From: Diadema setosum
Lineage: Eukaryota > Echinodermata > Echinoidea > Diadematoida > Diadematidae
Assembly: GCA_033980235.1 (NCBI GenBank)
Contig: CM067064.1
Coordinates: 30,698,170-30,762,169 of the forward strand
Direction: 5' to 3'
Length of the DNA: 64,000 nt
Shown here: positions 1-13,400 of the stretch, one piece after another
Layout of the letters: each line of letters starts with the position of its first letter
How positions within the stretch are numbered: position 1 is the stretch's first letter
Program-made: the position numbers and the translations under genes
The notes under the pieces: generated by a model
What the model was told of the DNA's origin: nothing
What the model saw: the letters and a program-made list of their open reading frames with translations, nothing else
Database searches by the model: none

Positions 1-11
1 ATTCCCCCTAA

Positions 12-869
12 ATATTCACTGCAAAAAAAAAAAAGTAACTTGATTTCCCCTCAAGCATTTTTTGATTTATCTCAAAAAAAGTATTTTACCGATTTTCATA
101 ATTCCAACGGGAATGGATAGGGAATTTCACTACTCATAACATGAATGGCATATCATTGCCACCAGATATCATTATTTGTGTGGAAAAATGCATTTTATGT
201 CAAAATACATGGAAAATTGCACTTTAGTGATTTGCGTTGACTTTTACACAAATAATCAAACAATCACCCATGATTCTGAACTTTTAAGCATTATTTATTG
301 CATATTTCTTTATTTCTTTCTTTTCATGAGCATACCAAAGTATCTAATAATTGATATGTCCACCATCTGCTTCAGTGATCAGCTGGCATCTCTTCCTCAT
401 TCTGGTAACTAAAGTTTGCATATACTTGGCGCTGCTCAATGTTGGCCCATAAAGGATGCTCTCTGCAATATTAAAGCACATGGCTTCGACCAACATTTTC
501 ATATCGAAATGGCCTATTGTTAAAAAAGTACGCATAACATCTGTTTAATAGGTAAGCACATTGTACCTGAAGAAATTCCTGAGAATTACACATCAATTTA
601 AAAAGGTACTTTGCTAACTTGCATAGGAAATGTACACAATATGCTTCCTAACCTTAAGTGCAACTTTTTTCCCATGCATTTTGACATAAAATACATTTTT
701 CACACCAATAATGATAACTGGTGGCAATGATATGCCATTCATGTTATGAATAATAAAATTCCCTATCCATTCCCGTTGAATTATGAAAATCGGTAAAATA
801 CTTTTTGAGATATATAAAAAAAAAAATGCTGGGGGGGGGGGACTTACTTTTTCGGTTGAGTGTATATTA
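12..869. mobile_element. Foldback/MITE-like element with about 200-bp inverted arms
   Basis: The left arm (about 12-230) is repeated in inverted orientation at about 657-869. Shared words include 'gattttcataattc-aacgggaatgg' (split here by one indel) and 'atgaatggcatatcattgcca'-like text. The spacer of about 430 bp has no coding signal. No clear target duplication is seen. It is a non-autonomous DNA transposon relic upstream of LIG1. Confidence 0.7.
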
Positions 870-1189
870 GGCCTAAGGACAGCCAAAAAGATGGAAATCT
901 TATAAATTAGGGTCTTTATTTTTTCTATTGTTATGCAAATCGAGTTACACCCGAATTTACTTTAATTGGTAGATGACAACTACTGAGTAAATACATCAGT
1001 CATACCGATACGATCGGCCCCCGTATCCGTACCGAAGAGGGAAAAAACACTAAAAATGAACAAGGGTATTTTTCAGAATGCTGTCAACATACAGTTACTT
1101 TCTCAGTAGTCTAGCGCCACCAGCTTTTCGCAAAGCCAACTTCAGAGAAAACAGCACGCACACCCGCTCTCTCAAGGAAGCAGCGAATT
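870..1189. other. LIG1 upstream flank, no gene seen
   Basis: Mixed-composition sequence between the upstream foldback element and the LIG1 promoter. A small CG-rich palindrome-like patch occurs near 1005-1040. Short open frames here have no recognisable protein similarity. Confidence 0.5.
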
Positions 1190-1456
1190 TACCGCGGGAA
1201 AATAGGAAATCGGCGCGCCGCCGAGATTTATTCACGATTTCGATTGAGAGTGCACTCCCCCACGCACTGGCACTGTATACGAGAACGTCAATACTCGCTA
1301 TTTTATTATTGTATCTATAACCTTGATTATCCAGTATTCCAATGTGCATATTCTCGTCATTTCCAAGTGTAGATCTACGTTATGACTGTCTGACACGGGA
1401 GTGCCTACTTGTCTGAACATTATCTATCCGGTTTTCGATTTCCCACCATAATAAAC
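1190..1456 (+). promoter_or_regulatory. LIG1 proximal promoter and 5' UTR with E2F-type sites
   Basis: GCGGGAAA at 1194-1201 is a textbook E2F word, and a second CpG-dense core, GGCGCGCC, lies at 1211-1218. The patch is the only CpG-rich stretch just before the start codon. E2F control of LIG1 is expected for a replication gene. The transcription start is probably between about 1220 and 1440 but cannot be fixed from sequence; no TATA box is obvious. Confidence 0.6.
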
Positions 1457-1479
1457 ATGCCCGGGCAACGATCTATCAC
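1457..1479 (+). CDS. LIG1: LIG1 coding exon 1: start codon and PIP box
   Basis: This 23-nt coding exon encodes M-P-G-Q-R-S-I and two bases of the next codon, followed by a strong GTAAGT donor. Joined to exon 2 it gives Q-R-S-I-T-S-F-F, the PCNA-interacting box at the extreme N-terminus of LIG1 (human begins M-Q-R-S-I-M-S-F-F). It is too short for ORF finding and was found by phase and motif. Confidence 0.93.
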
Positions 1480-4400
1480 GTAAGTAACAAGTAACGTATC
1501 GGTAGATCTAACTGTTTATGTTTGTAGTGTTTATATGCCCTACAGACCCTAACGTTAGTGCATTCATATAAATTTAGGCCAAGAAAGTCTATAGGTTCTA
1601 GTCATAATTAAAATTGATATCTAACGTTAGTTATACTTATAGCCTAAATAATTCTCGACTGTTTCTGTTGTAATTGAACTTGAAGTCAGGATTACAACGT
1701 ATTGTCATGATTGTAGAAGTCTGGTGAGTGCACACCAGTTTAGGAGATGATAGCTCTGCTGCCTGAGTCAAGCCTCAACTTAAGGCATGTCAATTTCATG
1801 TTCTTTTCTGTACAACAGCTGGTGCATGCTACTCCTATGTGATGCAGTTGGAATTAGTAATAGTAATGGGTAGGCCCTAAGTGCAAGTTTAGATGTTGTT
1901 CAGTTCAGTTGTGCTTGTTTTTCTACACTTTGCTAGATTGGTAATCATCTACGTCAAATAAAATGTGTATTACCCTGTAGATTTTTAGAAGATTTCTGAG
2001 ATTAATTTAGACACTACTTCAATTCATAACAAAGCTAGACTCGTTTGACCCCTCAGCGTTCTAACACTACGTAACACAAACAGACCTGCCTGCATGTCTA
2101 TCATTGTCTGATTTATTATCTGGTCTGGTTTAGATCTAACGTTAGATGTTCTACAGTCCTTTGGGGTATCCTCAACTATACACAGCTCAGTCGCTGTACG
2201 TAGCGACAGGGCTGTACAGTCGGGACCACCAACCATGAAGAGAGTTCAACGATCGCATTGTGATCGCTCTGAATTTTGATACTTTAGATCATTTTTTGTC
2301 ACCTCAAAACTCATCTAATACCATCTTCAATAATGAGACTCTACAAGTGTATGGTATCAATATTCAAATTCACGTTATGCAACTTACCGAAATTGATGAT
2401 TATATGATATATCCAGCAAGTCCAAACGGTACATCGTCTTTCACGCCAGGCCAATTTGAATACGTGATGTGAATGCCCTTTCAAAAGGTTGCGATATCGA
2501 CCGTACTGTGTACTACACTCAAGCAGCGCACGCACGCATAAGATCTCTCCGCAGCAGACGACGTTGGGCAGTACGCCATATGATCTCAACGCACACGCTG
2601 CGCTCGCTTTGGAGCACTTCCAGTCACGCATGCGCATAATTCGCAGAGGTCAAGACGCCATTTTGAATTCTGCAACAATGAACCCCGATGGTCAGGAATT
2701 GCGCCAGAAATTGTCTTTTTTTTTTCCACGGACTTATCGCGAGGGCTCTCTATGGACCTGGTGTGGCGAACAATGCTTCTGTAATACAAGCATGCATTTA
2801 ACGAGAGTAACGTATACTGTTTTTAGAAGAAACATATAAATTTTCATGTTTTGTAGTTTTGTTGAGGTTCCCCACTTTGAAGCTAGGGTATCCTTGTAAC
2901 AAAGTTTCTCGCCATACAGACACGACACTTGCAGATTTCAACATCTATTAGTAAAATTATTAGTCTCAATTATTCAGCGATTGCTAACTGTAGTGACTAG
3001 TCTTAAGTCTTAATTTTAATCATTGCTTTAGGTAACACTCTACAGAGTACAGCCGACCCTACAGACCCTACACTCTAGACCAGACAGTATGTCCATAACC
3101 CTCGGCTTACTTTACTTAAAACTTCTGTTTTCTTCAAAATCAAATTGTTTCTTTCTCTTCTTTTGCAGCTCTTTTTTCACTTCACCAAAGCCGAAGCCTC
3201 CGGCCGCTGAAAAGACTGTTACAAAAACTTCACCAAGGTACGGCTACGATATTGTGAAAGTCTGTTCATCTCTGCTATGGTATCGTCTGACTGATTAGTG
3301 CTGGATTACATCTAGTGTGCCTATTTTTTGTCTTTCTTTATGATATTTCAACATACCTTAATTGTTTGAATAAATATTGTTGTGCAATTGTTAATAATAT
3401 CATGGAAAGATTGTCATATCATAAATATTATTTGATTGCATTATTTTTGTATTACCATGTTGATTTTGTGCTTTGTATTCTATAGACTGAAAATATTGAA
3501 AATTACAACTGCTTGTAACATCATTTGCAAAGACTCTGATAAGAATGAATTTTGATTTGTTCTGGTGAAGTGTAAAGTGACACGAGTTTCCTTGTTGCCT
3601 TGCTTTCATTTTGCAATCTCTCCTCTACATTCTATGACGTGGTCTGCAGTAAGTTAGAGAGTTCGCGACCCCCGCTGCAGGCCAGGAATGGGTCGCCGCC
3701 GTCTGATGCTGATGGAGGAGAGCCGGTGAGGAAGAAAGCCAGGCGGATTCTGGACAGCGACAGCGAGGACGAGAATGACGTCGCCCCTTCCACCTCTCCC
3801 TCATCGAAGAAGACTACGGTCGAAACCAATGGAAAAATGCCATCGGACGAGAAAGTCAACCCTGAGGTATTTTACCCTTCTAATTCTACCGGCAATCTAT
3901 TTGCACACAAAATGGTATATTAAGGAGGTATCCTTGAAGGTGTACCATATTAACACTTTCTGTGCCATGGGCTTTGGACAGTGTGTATAATGCTTTAGGG
4001 TTTTCTGTGCCAAATGGCACTCAAAGCACATAAAGGGTTAAGGAAATAGGAATGATGTGACCAGTTGAAGGTCAGAAAGGCGAAACCAAACCCAATTTAC
4101 ACGTACCTTGTACTTCTTTACCACTTTTTTAGTTACAGTTTTTTTAATGAGACTTATGTCTACAGATTCTTACTTTCATTTAAAATTCCTCAGGATTAAA
4201 AACTTAGTCTGGGGTTTTTATTTTGTGAGTTCTAAGGCTTCAGTGGTGGCTGTTTTCATATCAAAACACCTCTTACAGAGAGTGTTATATAAGTCACATG
4301 ACATGATTGTCTTACATTTGATTAGACGTGATGTGAACAGTATTAACAAAACAAGTTTACAGGATGCCTCCAGATGATTTCAAGGCTTAACAAGGTGAAA

Positions 4401-7400
4401 TTATAGAATAATTTAAGTTTGAGTCAGCTGTTCAAGCTTGACTTATTTGGCCCACAGATGGTTTCTCACGGCTAGTCAAAAGAAAGTGCTTAGCTTAGCA
4501 GCTTGCTTTGCTCACAGTTGCTTTTCTTGCATTTTAGATTCACAATCTTCATTGTAATTTTCCTTAACATTTTTATATTTGAGTCTTTCAAATTAAAATG
4601 AAGAGCAGAAAAACATTGTGATTATTGATATTGTCTCTTTTAATGAAAAAAAAATTACATTGATACAGAAAAACAATTGTTTCATCATTTCTGATTCTTG
4701 TAGTGTTATGTGAATCTGTTTTCTCATGGTATTGGTATACAGAAGCCCAATTACAAGTTTTCTCTTTGTACAATACATGCATTTAATAACATCATCTGCA
4801 GCCAAACGTTGAAAGTTCAAAGGTCAAGGAGGAGCCTTCGTCACCACAGACCAGCCAGACAGAGAATTCTGAGACAGAGGTGTCACCCGTCTCCAAGAAT
4901 GGAATGCCCCTGAGGAAGACCGGTGAGTCGATACAGCTGTGAAGTTTAACCCATTGCTTACTACAGTCCTCATCGTCTGTCAGCTTAACTCTTGAAATGC
5001 ATTCTCATGGTATTCAGAGGAATTAGTTATTGTTTGTGACATTTATTACCAACAGGCTTCAAATAAAGACTTCTTTTAGTTGTGTAATCATTAATGCATG
5101 TACTGTTATTACAGGCTACATACATATTGCTGAGCTACCATACACGCTTTGTTTTAAGTTACAGGCAAAGAGAAATGAAGTGTAGATATAACAATATCAT
5201 CAAACTGCCCTCAAACTCATTGGTGTCACAACTGAGAGATTATTTGTACTCTTCATTTTAAAGAAATGTATAAGATAGAAACAGATGTTATCAAATCATG
5301 CTATGTTTAGGACTCTTTCAATAAAGAATATATATCATTCATCGTATAAGCTTGAAAGGAATTGTCTTTGGTACTTGTGGAAATGCTAGACATTACTTTA
5401 GATTGTCTGCTTAGTTTACATGATGGCTTTTAGGATTTTGATATGAATGCTATGATGCCTGCTTATCAAGGAACTATTATAATATTAGTGCTTGATCCAC
5501 AGATTATTTGGAGAAGTATTAGACTTATTTGTTCATAGAATGTAAGAGCGAAAAAAATATTTTCCTGTTTTGCTTCGTTATTCATTAAGCTCGGAAGCAC
5601 ATGAGGAGAAGGCAACCTGTGGCGACCTCGCCTGCTTCTGTCAAGAAAGAAGAGTCCGACCCAGCGGAGAAGAAGATGGAAGAAAAAACGGAGACTGAGC
5701 AAGAAAAGAGGAGCGAGAAGAAAGACGAGGAGGAGGAGGAAACAGAGGAACAGGAGGTGGTGAAGGATGAAACCAACAAGGTGAAAGAAGAGGAGGAGGA
5801 AGAGAAGATGGAAGTTGAGGAGCCGGCGGTATCCAACGAGAAAAAGGTAGGAAGCAAAGGGGTGACACGTCTATCAGAACAGTTACATCGTGATCATACA
5901 TGCAATTATACAAAGGATGCCTGCTTTGACTGACCCTATATTTACACAATATTATTCCACCTTGAGTTTCGAACAACCTACCATCTTATTAAATGCCGAG
6001 GAGAATAGGATATAGAATGATTCAGTTTTGGGGGCTATCCAATAACCATCAGAAATTTTAGTGTTTTTTATAAAAATGATGAAGAAATGGCAGTGTCCTC
6101 TAACAAATAGCAGGTGTGGCTTGAATGATAACTGGGCATAATGATATGATGGTACAGATAGTTGACTTTGAATCTTAAATTCTATCCCATTTGAAAGGTA
6201 TGGCAATGTGATGGTTATGTCAAGATTAATATCTGTGGGATCGTGAAACTTTTAATGTATGATTATGACAGACTTAAGCAATGGAATAACACTTTGTATT
6301 TATTCCATAGGAGACTGATTGCTAGACTAACTGTAGATATTGCAAGCTGAATGCCATCTTGTATCCTGCAAAAACTAAAACAAAAAACAATAGCAACAAT
6401 TGATTAGTAAGTGCATGAAATATGTGATAATGGATTGACATAGTCAACCGCCAGGACATTGTATAATAAGATAAATCTTAAATGAATTGCATAATTTCTG
6501 TGGTACAAGTTGCCCAACATGCAATATGATTTTGATTTGAGCAATCTTTGTCATTATTTCGCAAGTGATTTCTACAGTCAATTTCAAAGCATTATGACTG
6601 CATGGTGTTGCTAGGTAAAAGTTTGTTGGTGCTGTTTCCTTTGTTGATTAGGAAGCAAAGTCTCCTCCAAGAGAAGATTCTTCATCTGCCAAAAAGTCAC
6701 CGACACACAAGGAAAAGAAGTCGCCTTCGCAGAGAAAAAACAAGCAGACGCCAAAATCGACGAAGAAGTCAGCAAAGGGGAGCAAGAGCACGAAATCACC
6801 AAAGCAAGTCTTGAAACCTGAGAAGAAGGTCAAAGAAGAGTCCAAGGAGGAGGAGAAGGAGGCGAGAGAGAATGGGAAAGATGAGAAACCGGTCAAAAAG
6901 GAGGCGGTTGCCGTGAAGCAAGAGGACAACACACCAGCGAAGAAGACCACCATGCTGATGTGGGGTAGCAAAAAGTGAGTGTGAAGTTATTATCCAACTA
7001 GCAATTTGGTTTCACAATATTGTCTCCTTCATCTTACGTTAGCAACAGACATAAATTTTCATTAGCTAATTTTGGTTGACTTTTTTTTTCCATAGTCAAA
7101 TTGAATCACATTGTATTGCAATACTCATTCTTACAGATGCAGTTGTAGAAAATTGACAAATATGTAAGTGTTTTCAATCTAGAGGAGATTTTACAGATAT
7201 CACATTTCCAGGATGTGACAATTTTTACAAACCACTCAATTTTGCTTCAGTTTTGTTGATGTCGCTTCTGACTTTTTTGAAAGTGGATGTATAGTAAACA
7301 CACAAAGAACAAACTGTAAAGCTCTAGGGGAAATGCTCCTAAGAGCTTGCATTTTTTGTTAAGTATTGCTTAAACTATGCTGAAGAAGTTTGTTTTTGTT

Positions 7401-10400
7401 TGTTTGTTTGTTTGTTGTTTTTTTCCAAATCTGTTTGACCTCAAGAACTGCTTCACTTAGTCAATTTCTCTGCAAAAAGTTTTGCTCTTTGATGGATCCA
7501 GTGATATTATTATAAGTGCCAAACTGAGCAAAAAATACCCGATAGCATTTTCTTTGATGGCTTCCGAGATTCATTAACTTTTTCTGCATTTGATGCCTTC
7601 TGTAGGTCAGACTCAAAGACTGATGGGGAACTGGCCTATCATCCTGGAGCAACCAGATACCACCCCATCGATGATGCCTGCTGGAAGAAAGGAGAGAAGT
7701 GAGTCATCATGGCCATCAGCAGTATCTATCTTTTACAAGATCATCATCATCATCTTCATCTTCATCTTCATCAACATCATCATCATCATCACCATCATTA
7801 TTATAATCATCTTCATCATCATCATTGTCTTCATCAACATCACAATCATCATCATCGTCATCACCATCATCATCGCCATCATCATTGCCATCATCATCAC
7901 CATCACTATCACCATCACCGTCATCATCATCATCTTTATCATCATCGCCATCATCATCATCATCATTGTCTTCATCAATATCACAATCACCATTATCAGT
8001 TTTTACTGTTATCTTCAGCAGTGGCAGCAGTAATATATCTTGACTTTCTCATCATCATACTTATCATCATCATCATCGTCATCATTATCACCCTCCATAT
8101 GATCATTTTTGTCATTGACCTCTTTGTGATTAGAATAATAATAGTTTGTTTGCTTTTTTTTTTGGGGGGGGGGTCAGGTATTTACAAAAAGTATTGCCAA
8201 ATATTGACCAATTGCTGATGATGCATTCAAATGGGGGAAAGCAGCTGAAGTCCTCTTGTCAGACTTCACTTTGGTTTAAAAGCACGCCCCCTCCAAAGAA
8301 AGAAAAATGCTTAGATAAATAGATAGAGACTGGATAGTAGCCTGCTGCTAAAAAATGGTAGTGGTATCACCAGGTTCCCAAACTTCAGGCAGTATGTTAA
8401 AGATTTGTACTCAATTTCATTTCAAAACTTGTGTGTAAGTGCAAATTCAACAGACAAAATCTCTGGAAAAGGGAAGAAGGGAGAAAAATTAAGGATTGGA
8501 AGACTGTCCTTGTTTATTGCTACTCAAATCACTCTCCATGACCCTCCCCAGGGTTCCTTACATGGCGCTTGCCCGTACCTTCTCCATCATCGAGGAGACG
8601 AGTGGCCGGCTGAAGACCATCGAGATCCTCACCGACTTCCTCTCCTCGGTGATGCTGCTGACCCCCGACGACCTCAAGTTGTGCATCTACCTCTGCCTCA
8701 ACAAGCTGGCGCCGGCCTATGAGGGCCAGGAGCTGGGCATCGGGGAGACGTTGCTGATGAAGGCCATTGCCCAGGCAACCGGTAAGAGAGCCAGGGAGTG
8801 CATCTTTATTTTTCCCCCTTGATGATTCATCATTTTGTGATCAATCATCAGTATACATTTTAACATGATGGTAGCAGTTTATAAACTTTGTTTTGTTTTG
8901 TTTGTTTGTTTGCTTGTTGTTTTATGTTGTGAAATTTGTCTCATCTGTTTAAATACTTCAAAAAGTGGTAGGTAGTGCAAGTAGTATTCAGAGATGATGT
9001 TATAGAAGGACTTTGCCTAGACGTATTCCACTATCAGTGGCATTTTGTATTTAGAGCAAAAAAAGTTACACATTTCTTGTGATGTATCTATTTTTGTATT
9101 CAAAAAAAAAAAATAATAATTTCCAAATGCCAGTGTTGCCTTCCCTTTTACTGAATATATAAAATATCCCGTCATTTCAATGGGCTTATGAGAAAATTAT
9201 GATGAATTTAGCCATATCCCAGTAGGAATCTTTGTTTTTGAATGCTGTAATTTCATGATTGCTTTTTGTGTTCAACAACTCGTATTTCCAGAATACATAA
9301 CAATATCACCCCTTTAGCAGATGTTTTATAGGGGAACATTTTATTGAAAAAGTCAATATCACAACAGAAGTGGCATTTGAGATTGTCATGCATGAGTGTT
9401 GGTACCAGGGAGTCGTTCTCTGTACTGTGTGCTGTCATCACAGAAGATACATTGCTATCATATATTTTGTCTTTGCCCCGATACAGGAAGGAGTTTAGAG
9501 AAGATTAAATCAGACACAGCTGACAAGGGGGATCTTGGCCTTGTGGCAGAGGTAAACGTCATCAGAATGATGATTTCTCTTTCCGTAATGCTTTTAACAA
9601 AACATAAGACCTACTTTGGTAACAGAAGTTCCCTTTATTTACAGAGACTCCAACCCAAAGTACCTTCTGATCTGGAGATTCTCCCGCCTGAAACCCCTAG
9701 CAAACGGGAGACTCAAAGTTGATGTGTGCGAAGCGCGAAATTCCCAGGGTTCTAGATGCTCTCTGGTGCTATCTAAGGCTTATTTTTTCAGCATACGATA
9801 GAAATATGTAAGAAATCCTTTCCAACGGGAGACAAAGAGCCAGGGCGGGAGAAATTAAATCTCAAACGGGAGAACGGGAGATTTTGCAAAAATGGGTTTT
9901 CGGCGGGAGATCTCCCGTCGAAAACGGGAGAGTTGGAGTCTCTGTATTTATGATCCTGTTTGTTTTGCCTCGGATTATAAAGAGGATGATAATATTGGTA
10001 GTGTCACTAGTAATAAAAAACCCAACCCATATTCTCATTACAGGACAATATGATGTTATGATTTAAGCAAAAAATTGAATCATCACACTTATTTACATTT
10101 TTTTTTACGGATAGATTTACTTTTAGATATAAGCATGCAAGAATGAATTTGCTCTGGTGAATGATGTTTGTGATTTACATATCTTATTGTGCTTGGAACA
10201 GGTAAAACCTCAGAGAGAATCTGTCTGTAAGAAGAGATTGTACGGAGATTGCACAAATGAGGAATGATATGAAAGACGATAAAATATGAAGGGTTTGAAT
10301 GATTACAGTGCTACAAGGACCTCACATATTTCTCTCCATTATCTCGACTGCCTCCTGCAGAGCAGCAGAAGTAACCAGCGCACCATGTTTGCCCCTCCGA

Positions 10401-13400
10401 AACTCACCATCGCCAAGGTCTTCAGCAAACTGAAGGACATTGCCAACATGAGTGGAAACGCTGTGAGTCAATTAGCCCTCCTCAATGTGCTTTACCTAAG
10501 AAGAGAAACAAAACAAGTAAATGATCTTTACTTTGAATAAATATACAGTACCCACTGCCATAAGAGGTCAAAGCCATCAGTGGCTATTTGGCATAAGCAC
10601 AAGTGGAGTAGTCTAGTGGATATGACACCTGTCTAGCAATCAGGAGGTCATGAGTTCAAGTCCCACATGAGTATATATTTTTTTATCATGGCTATTACTC
10701 AAAGATCGCTGAATAATGCGCGTGTATTTACATCGTTTAGGGTAATTTAATTTGCCAAGCAGTTGCAAAGCAGACAAACTTGACTGCAGACTGTGTGCGT
10801 GATGACTGAAGTATTGGACTTGATAAACTCTAGTCCTTGTTAAATAGTTGCTTTAGAAGTGATACTCCTTGGCAATGTTTTCCTCTGCACAAGATCAGCA
10901 CCTTCCTTGCTCATGACTGTTTGGTTGCACCTCCTGTGTTTTCATCTCTTTCTGTGACAGGCTTGTCATCGTTAATCAAAGATATGACACTTGATGAACA
11001 TGCCCATGATATTAGGGAGGAGTGTGAACTGAGCCCTTTACATGGTCTTTCTTAGGGGACTAAAAGCGTGGGTCCTATGCATGTTTGTTCACAATTCAAT
11101 TTTTTTCTTGATGGTCCTGTCAAATATATCCCAATTTAAACTCAAACTTTAAGGTCCAAATTTCCTTTATACTGTCTCAGTTCTTTTGTCCTGCAATGTA
11201 AAGTGTTTTTCTCTTTTGTCTTATTTCAGAGTATGTCTCGTAAGATCGACCTCATCAAGGGACTTCTGGTGGCCTGCAGGCATTGCGAAGCAAGATATCT
11301 GATAAGGTCAGTGTGTCAAAGGTCACGACCCTTCAGTGGCTAACCATGCATCTGAAATTCTGTCCTGCCCTGCTAGGTAATAAATCTACATGTATTATGG
11401 TGTTTTTGTTTTGAACCAGCACTTCAATTTACAATGGATTTCTGTGGATGTTTATGACTCAATTTGATGACTGAAAGTAGAGGCGTCATCATACAAAAAA
11501 TAGTGATTTGATTATAATCTCAGGAATTTTAGCAAGGTCTCCAAACTTAAATCTCTGCATCTACTTATGCATAGATATTCCTAGAATTGTCCTAGAATTA
11601 TAATTAGAATTACATAAATATGCGTTAACCATTAACCTGTTGAAGACTAGTTCCTAGTGTACTCGGGCAAGTGTCTATGGGTAATGCATGTTAGAGCAAA
11701 ATCAGTCCTCAACGGGTTACAGAGAACAGAAAGAGTTGGATAAAGAAGAAGAGTTCAGTGACCGAAAATTAAAAATCAAAATAATAATTTATTTTTTTCC
11801 TGTACAGATCACTTGGTGGGAAACTTCGCATCGGTCTAGCGGAGCAGTCTGTCCTGGTGGCCATCGGTCATGCCGCTGTCTTGGCCAGGCCAGAGAAAGG
11901 TACAAATTTCAAACTGACCACTTAAGGCGTTTGTTCCAAATAGTAAGGTGTATTGCACCCTAACAAATTATCAGTTGAGAAGCACTGGGATTTGCAAACC
12001 AAAAACTGATTATTGTGGTAATGCCCATGTTCTAAACCATTGAAATCTCATCCATGCTAAACCCTTAATTGTTGAGAAAATATGACAGGAAAAACATAAC
12101 TGCATAGCATTGATAGATAATCTGCATGAACATTCTCAAAACCTGTGGAATATGTAAGGATGTTTATTGGGTCAAGTATTTTCATTTTGTTTGGTTACTT
12201 TCCTTCTTTTTTTTTTTCTTTTTTTTTTTTTGCAGGGTTAGGGTAGGAGAATGTGTGTCCAAGAAGATTAAATTTCATGGAAGCATTGTAACAGGAGTTT
12301 GAGAGCTGTGAAAGTTGAGAAGAATCAGGTTGTTACGAAGAATGCTGTAACCACTTGAATATTTGGAAGACATTTAAAATTGCCATCAGCACTTCAAACT
12401 AGTTGCGTTAATCAAAAGCCATTGACGTCACTCGTATATAAACACTCCTACTGGTGAAGTGCTGAAGTTTTTTCGATAACACAGTTTCTCTAGAGGAGAT
12501 ATTTTCTCCATGAATTTGTTATGTCAAAATTTGACCACACATTATCCCCAAGAAAGAAATTTGTCTCTTTCCTACAAATACTAAAAATGTATGTGTACCC
12601 AAGAAATACAGTATTCTGTGCAAGTCCTATCGTGGTCACGAGAGCAGTACATACAGTATATTGTACATCCATGTCAAGATTTTACATGGCATACCTTTTC
12701 AGACAATCAACCAGGATTCAAGCTGTCTTATATTCTTGCTACTTGTCCAGTTTTACTCAATATTTGAATTTCTGTCAATCTTTACCACACATCTGCATCC
12801 TCTCCTTCCCTCCTCTGATGCCCTATGACCCCTTGACCCTTATCTACCCAGACGGAATGACCCTGAAGACCAAAGCGTCCGACAGCATTAAGAAGGAGAT
12901 GGAGAGGGCCGCCATGTTGGTCAAGACGGCATACTGGTGAGTTTTTGGGAAGAATCTTCAATCAATCCAATGAATTTTATGTCTAGTTGTGTTAAAAAAA
13001 TTATTTAAAAAAATGCTTACTTGTTTTTGCTCTGTGAGGCTTAAACTGAGGCCAACACAGAGAGTGGCATGGGCAGCTTTGGTGAAGGAAATTTAAATGG
13101 ATTTTAAACACATAGTAAACTTGCCTTTGAGTCCATTAGCCATTCTTAATTACTATAGAAGTGGAAATTTTTGTGCAAGTAATTTCGTGTGCATGGCCAG
13201 GTAAGATGAAATTTGCATATTTTCTAATTCCACTTTAATGTTGCTGTCCCAGTCTTGTCTTGTGTTTATATAAGTTTGCTTGCTGTTGTTTTGTGTGTAA
13301 CTGTTTGTCCGTCTGTCTCTCAGTGGGCTCCCAAACCTTCTATGCCGCCGAGTTGATGTTTTCAATCAATCTTTGCACCAAATCTTTTTACCTAAGAAGG

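Noticed and set aside
2678..2760. Possible alternative LIG1 first exon starting M-N-P-D-G-Q
   Set aside because: Phase would allow joining exon 2, but the donor (CTG|GTGTGG) is weak and the frame runs through a poly-T; the 1457-1479 exon gives the true PIP box.
7709..8218. Long His/Ser/Met-rich open frames on both strands
   Set aside because: They are translations of the CAT/ATC microsatellite inside LIG1 intron 7; flanking LIG1 exons splice cleanly across it.
10605..10680. tRNA-Ala(AGC) gene
   Set aside because: The acceptor stem does not pair and no terminator follows at the right place, so it is listed as SINE-like.
12180..12360. Extra LIG1 exon after the T-rich run ending TTTTGCAG
   Set aside because: Good-looking acceptor, but no conserved LIG1 sequence follows and exons 12 and 13 join in phase without it.
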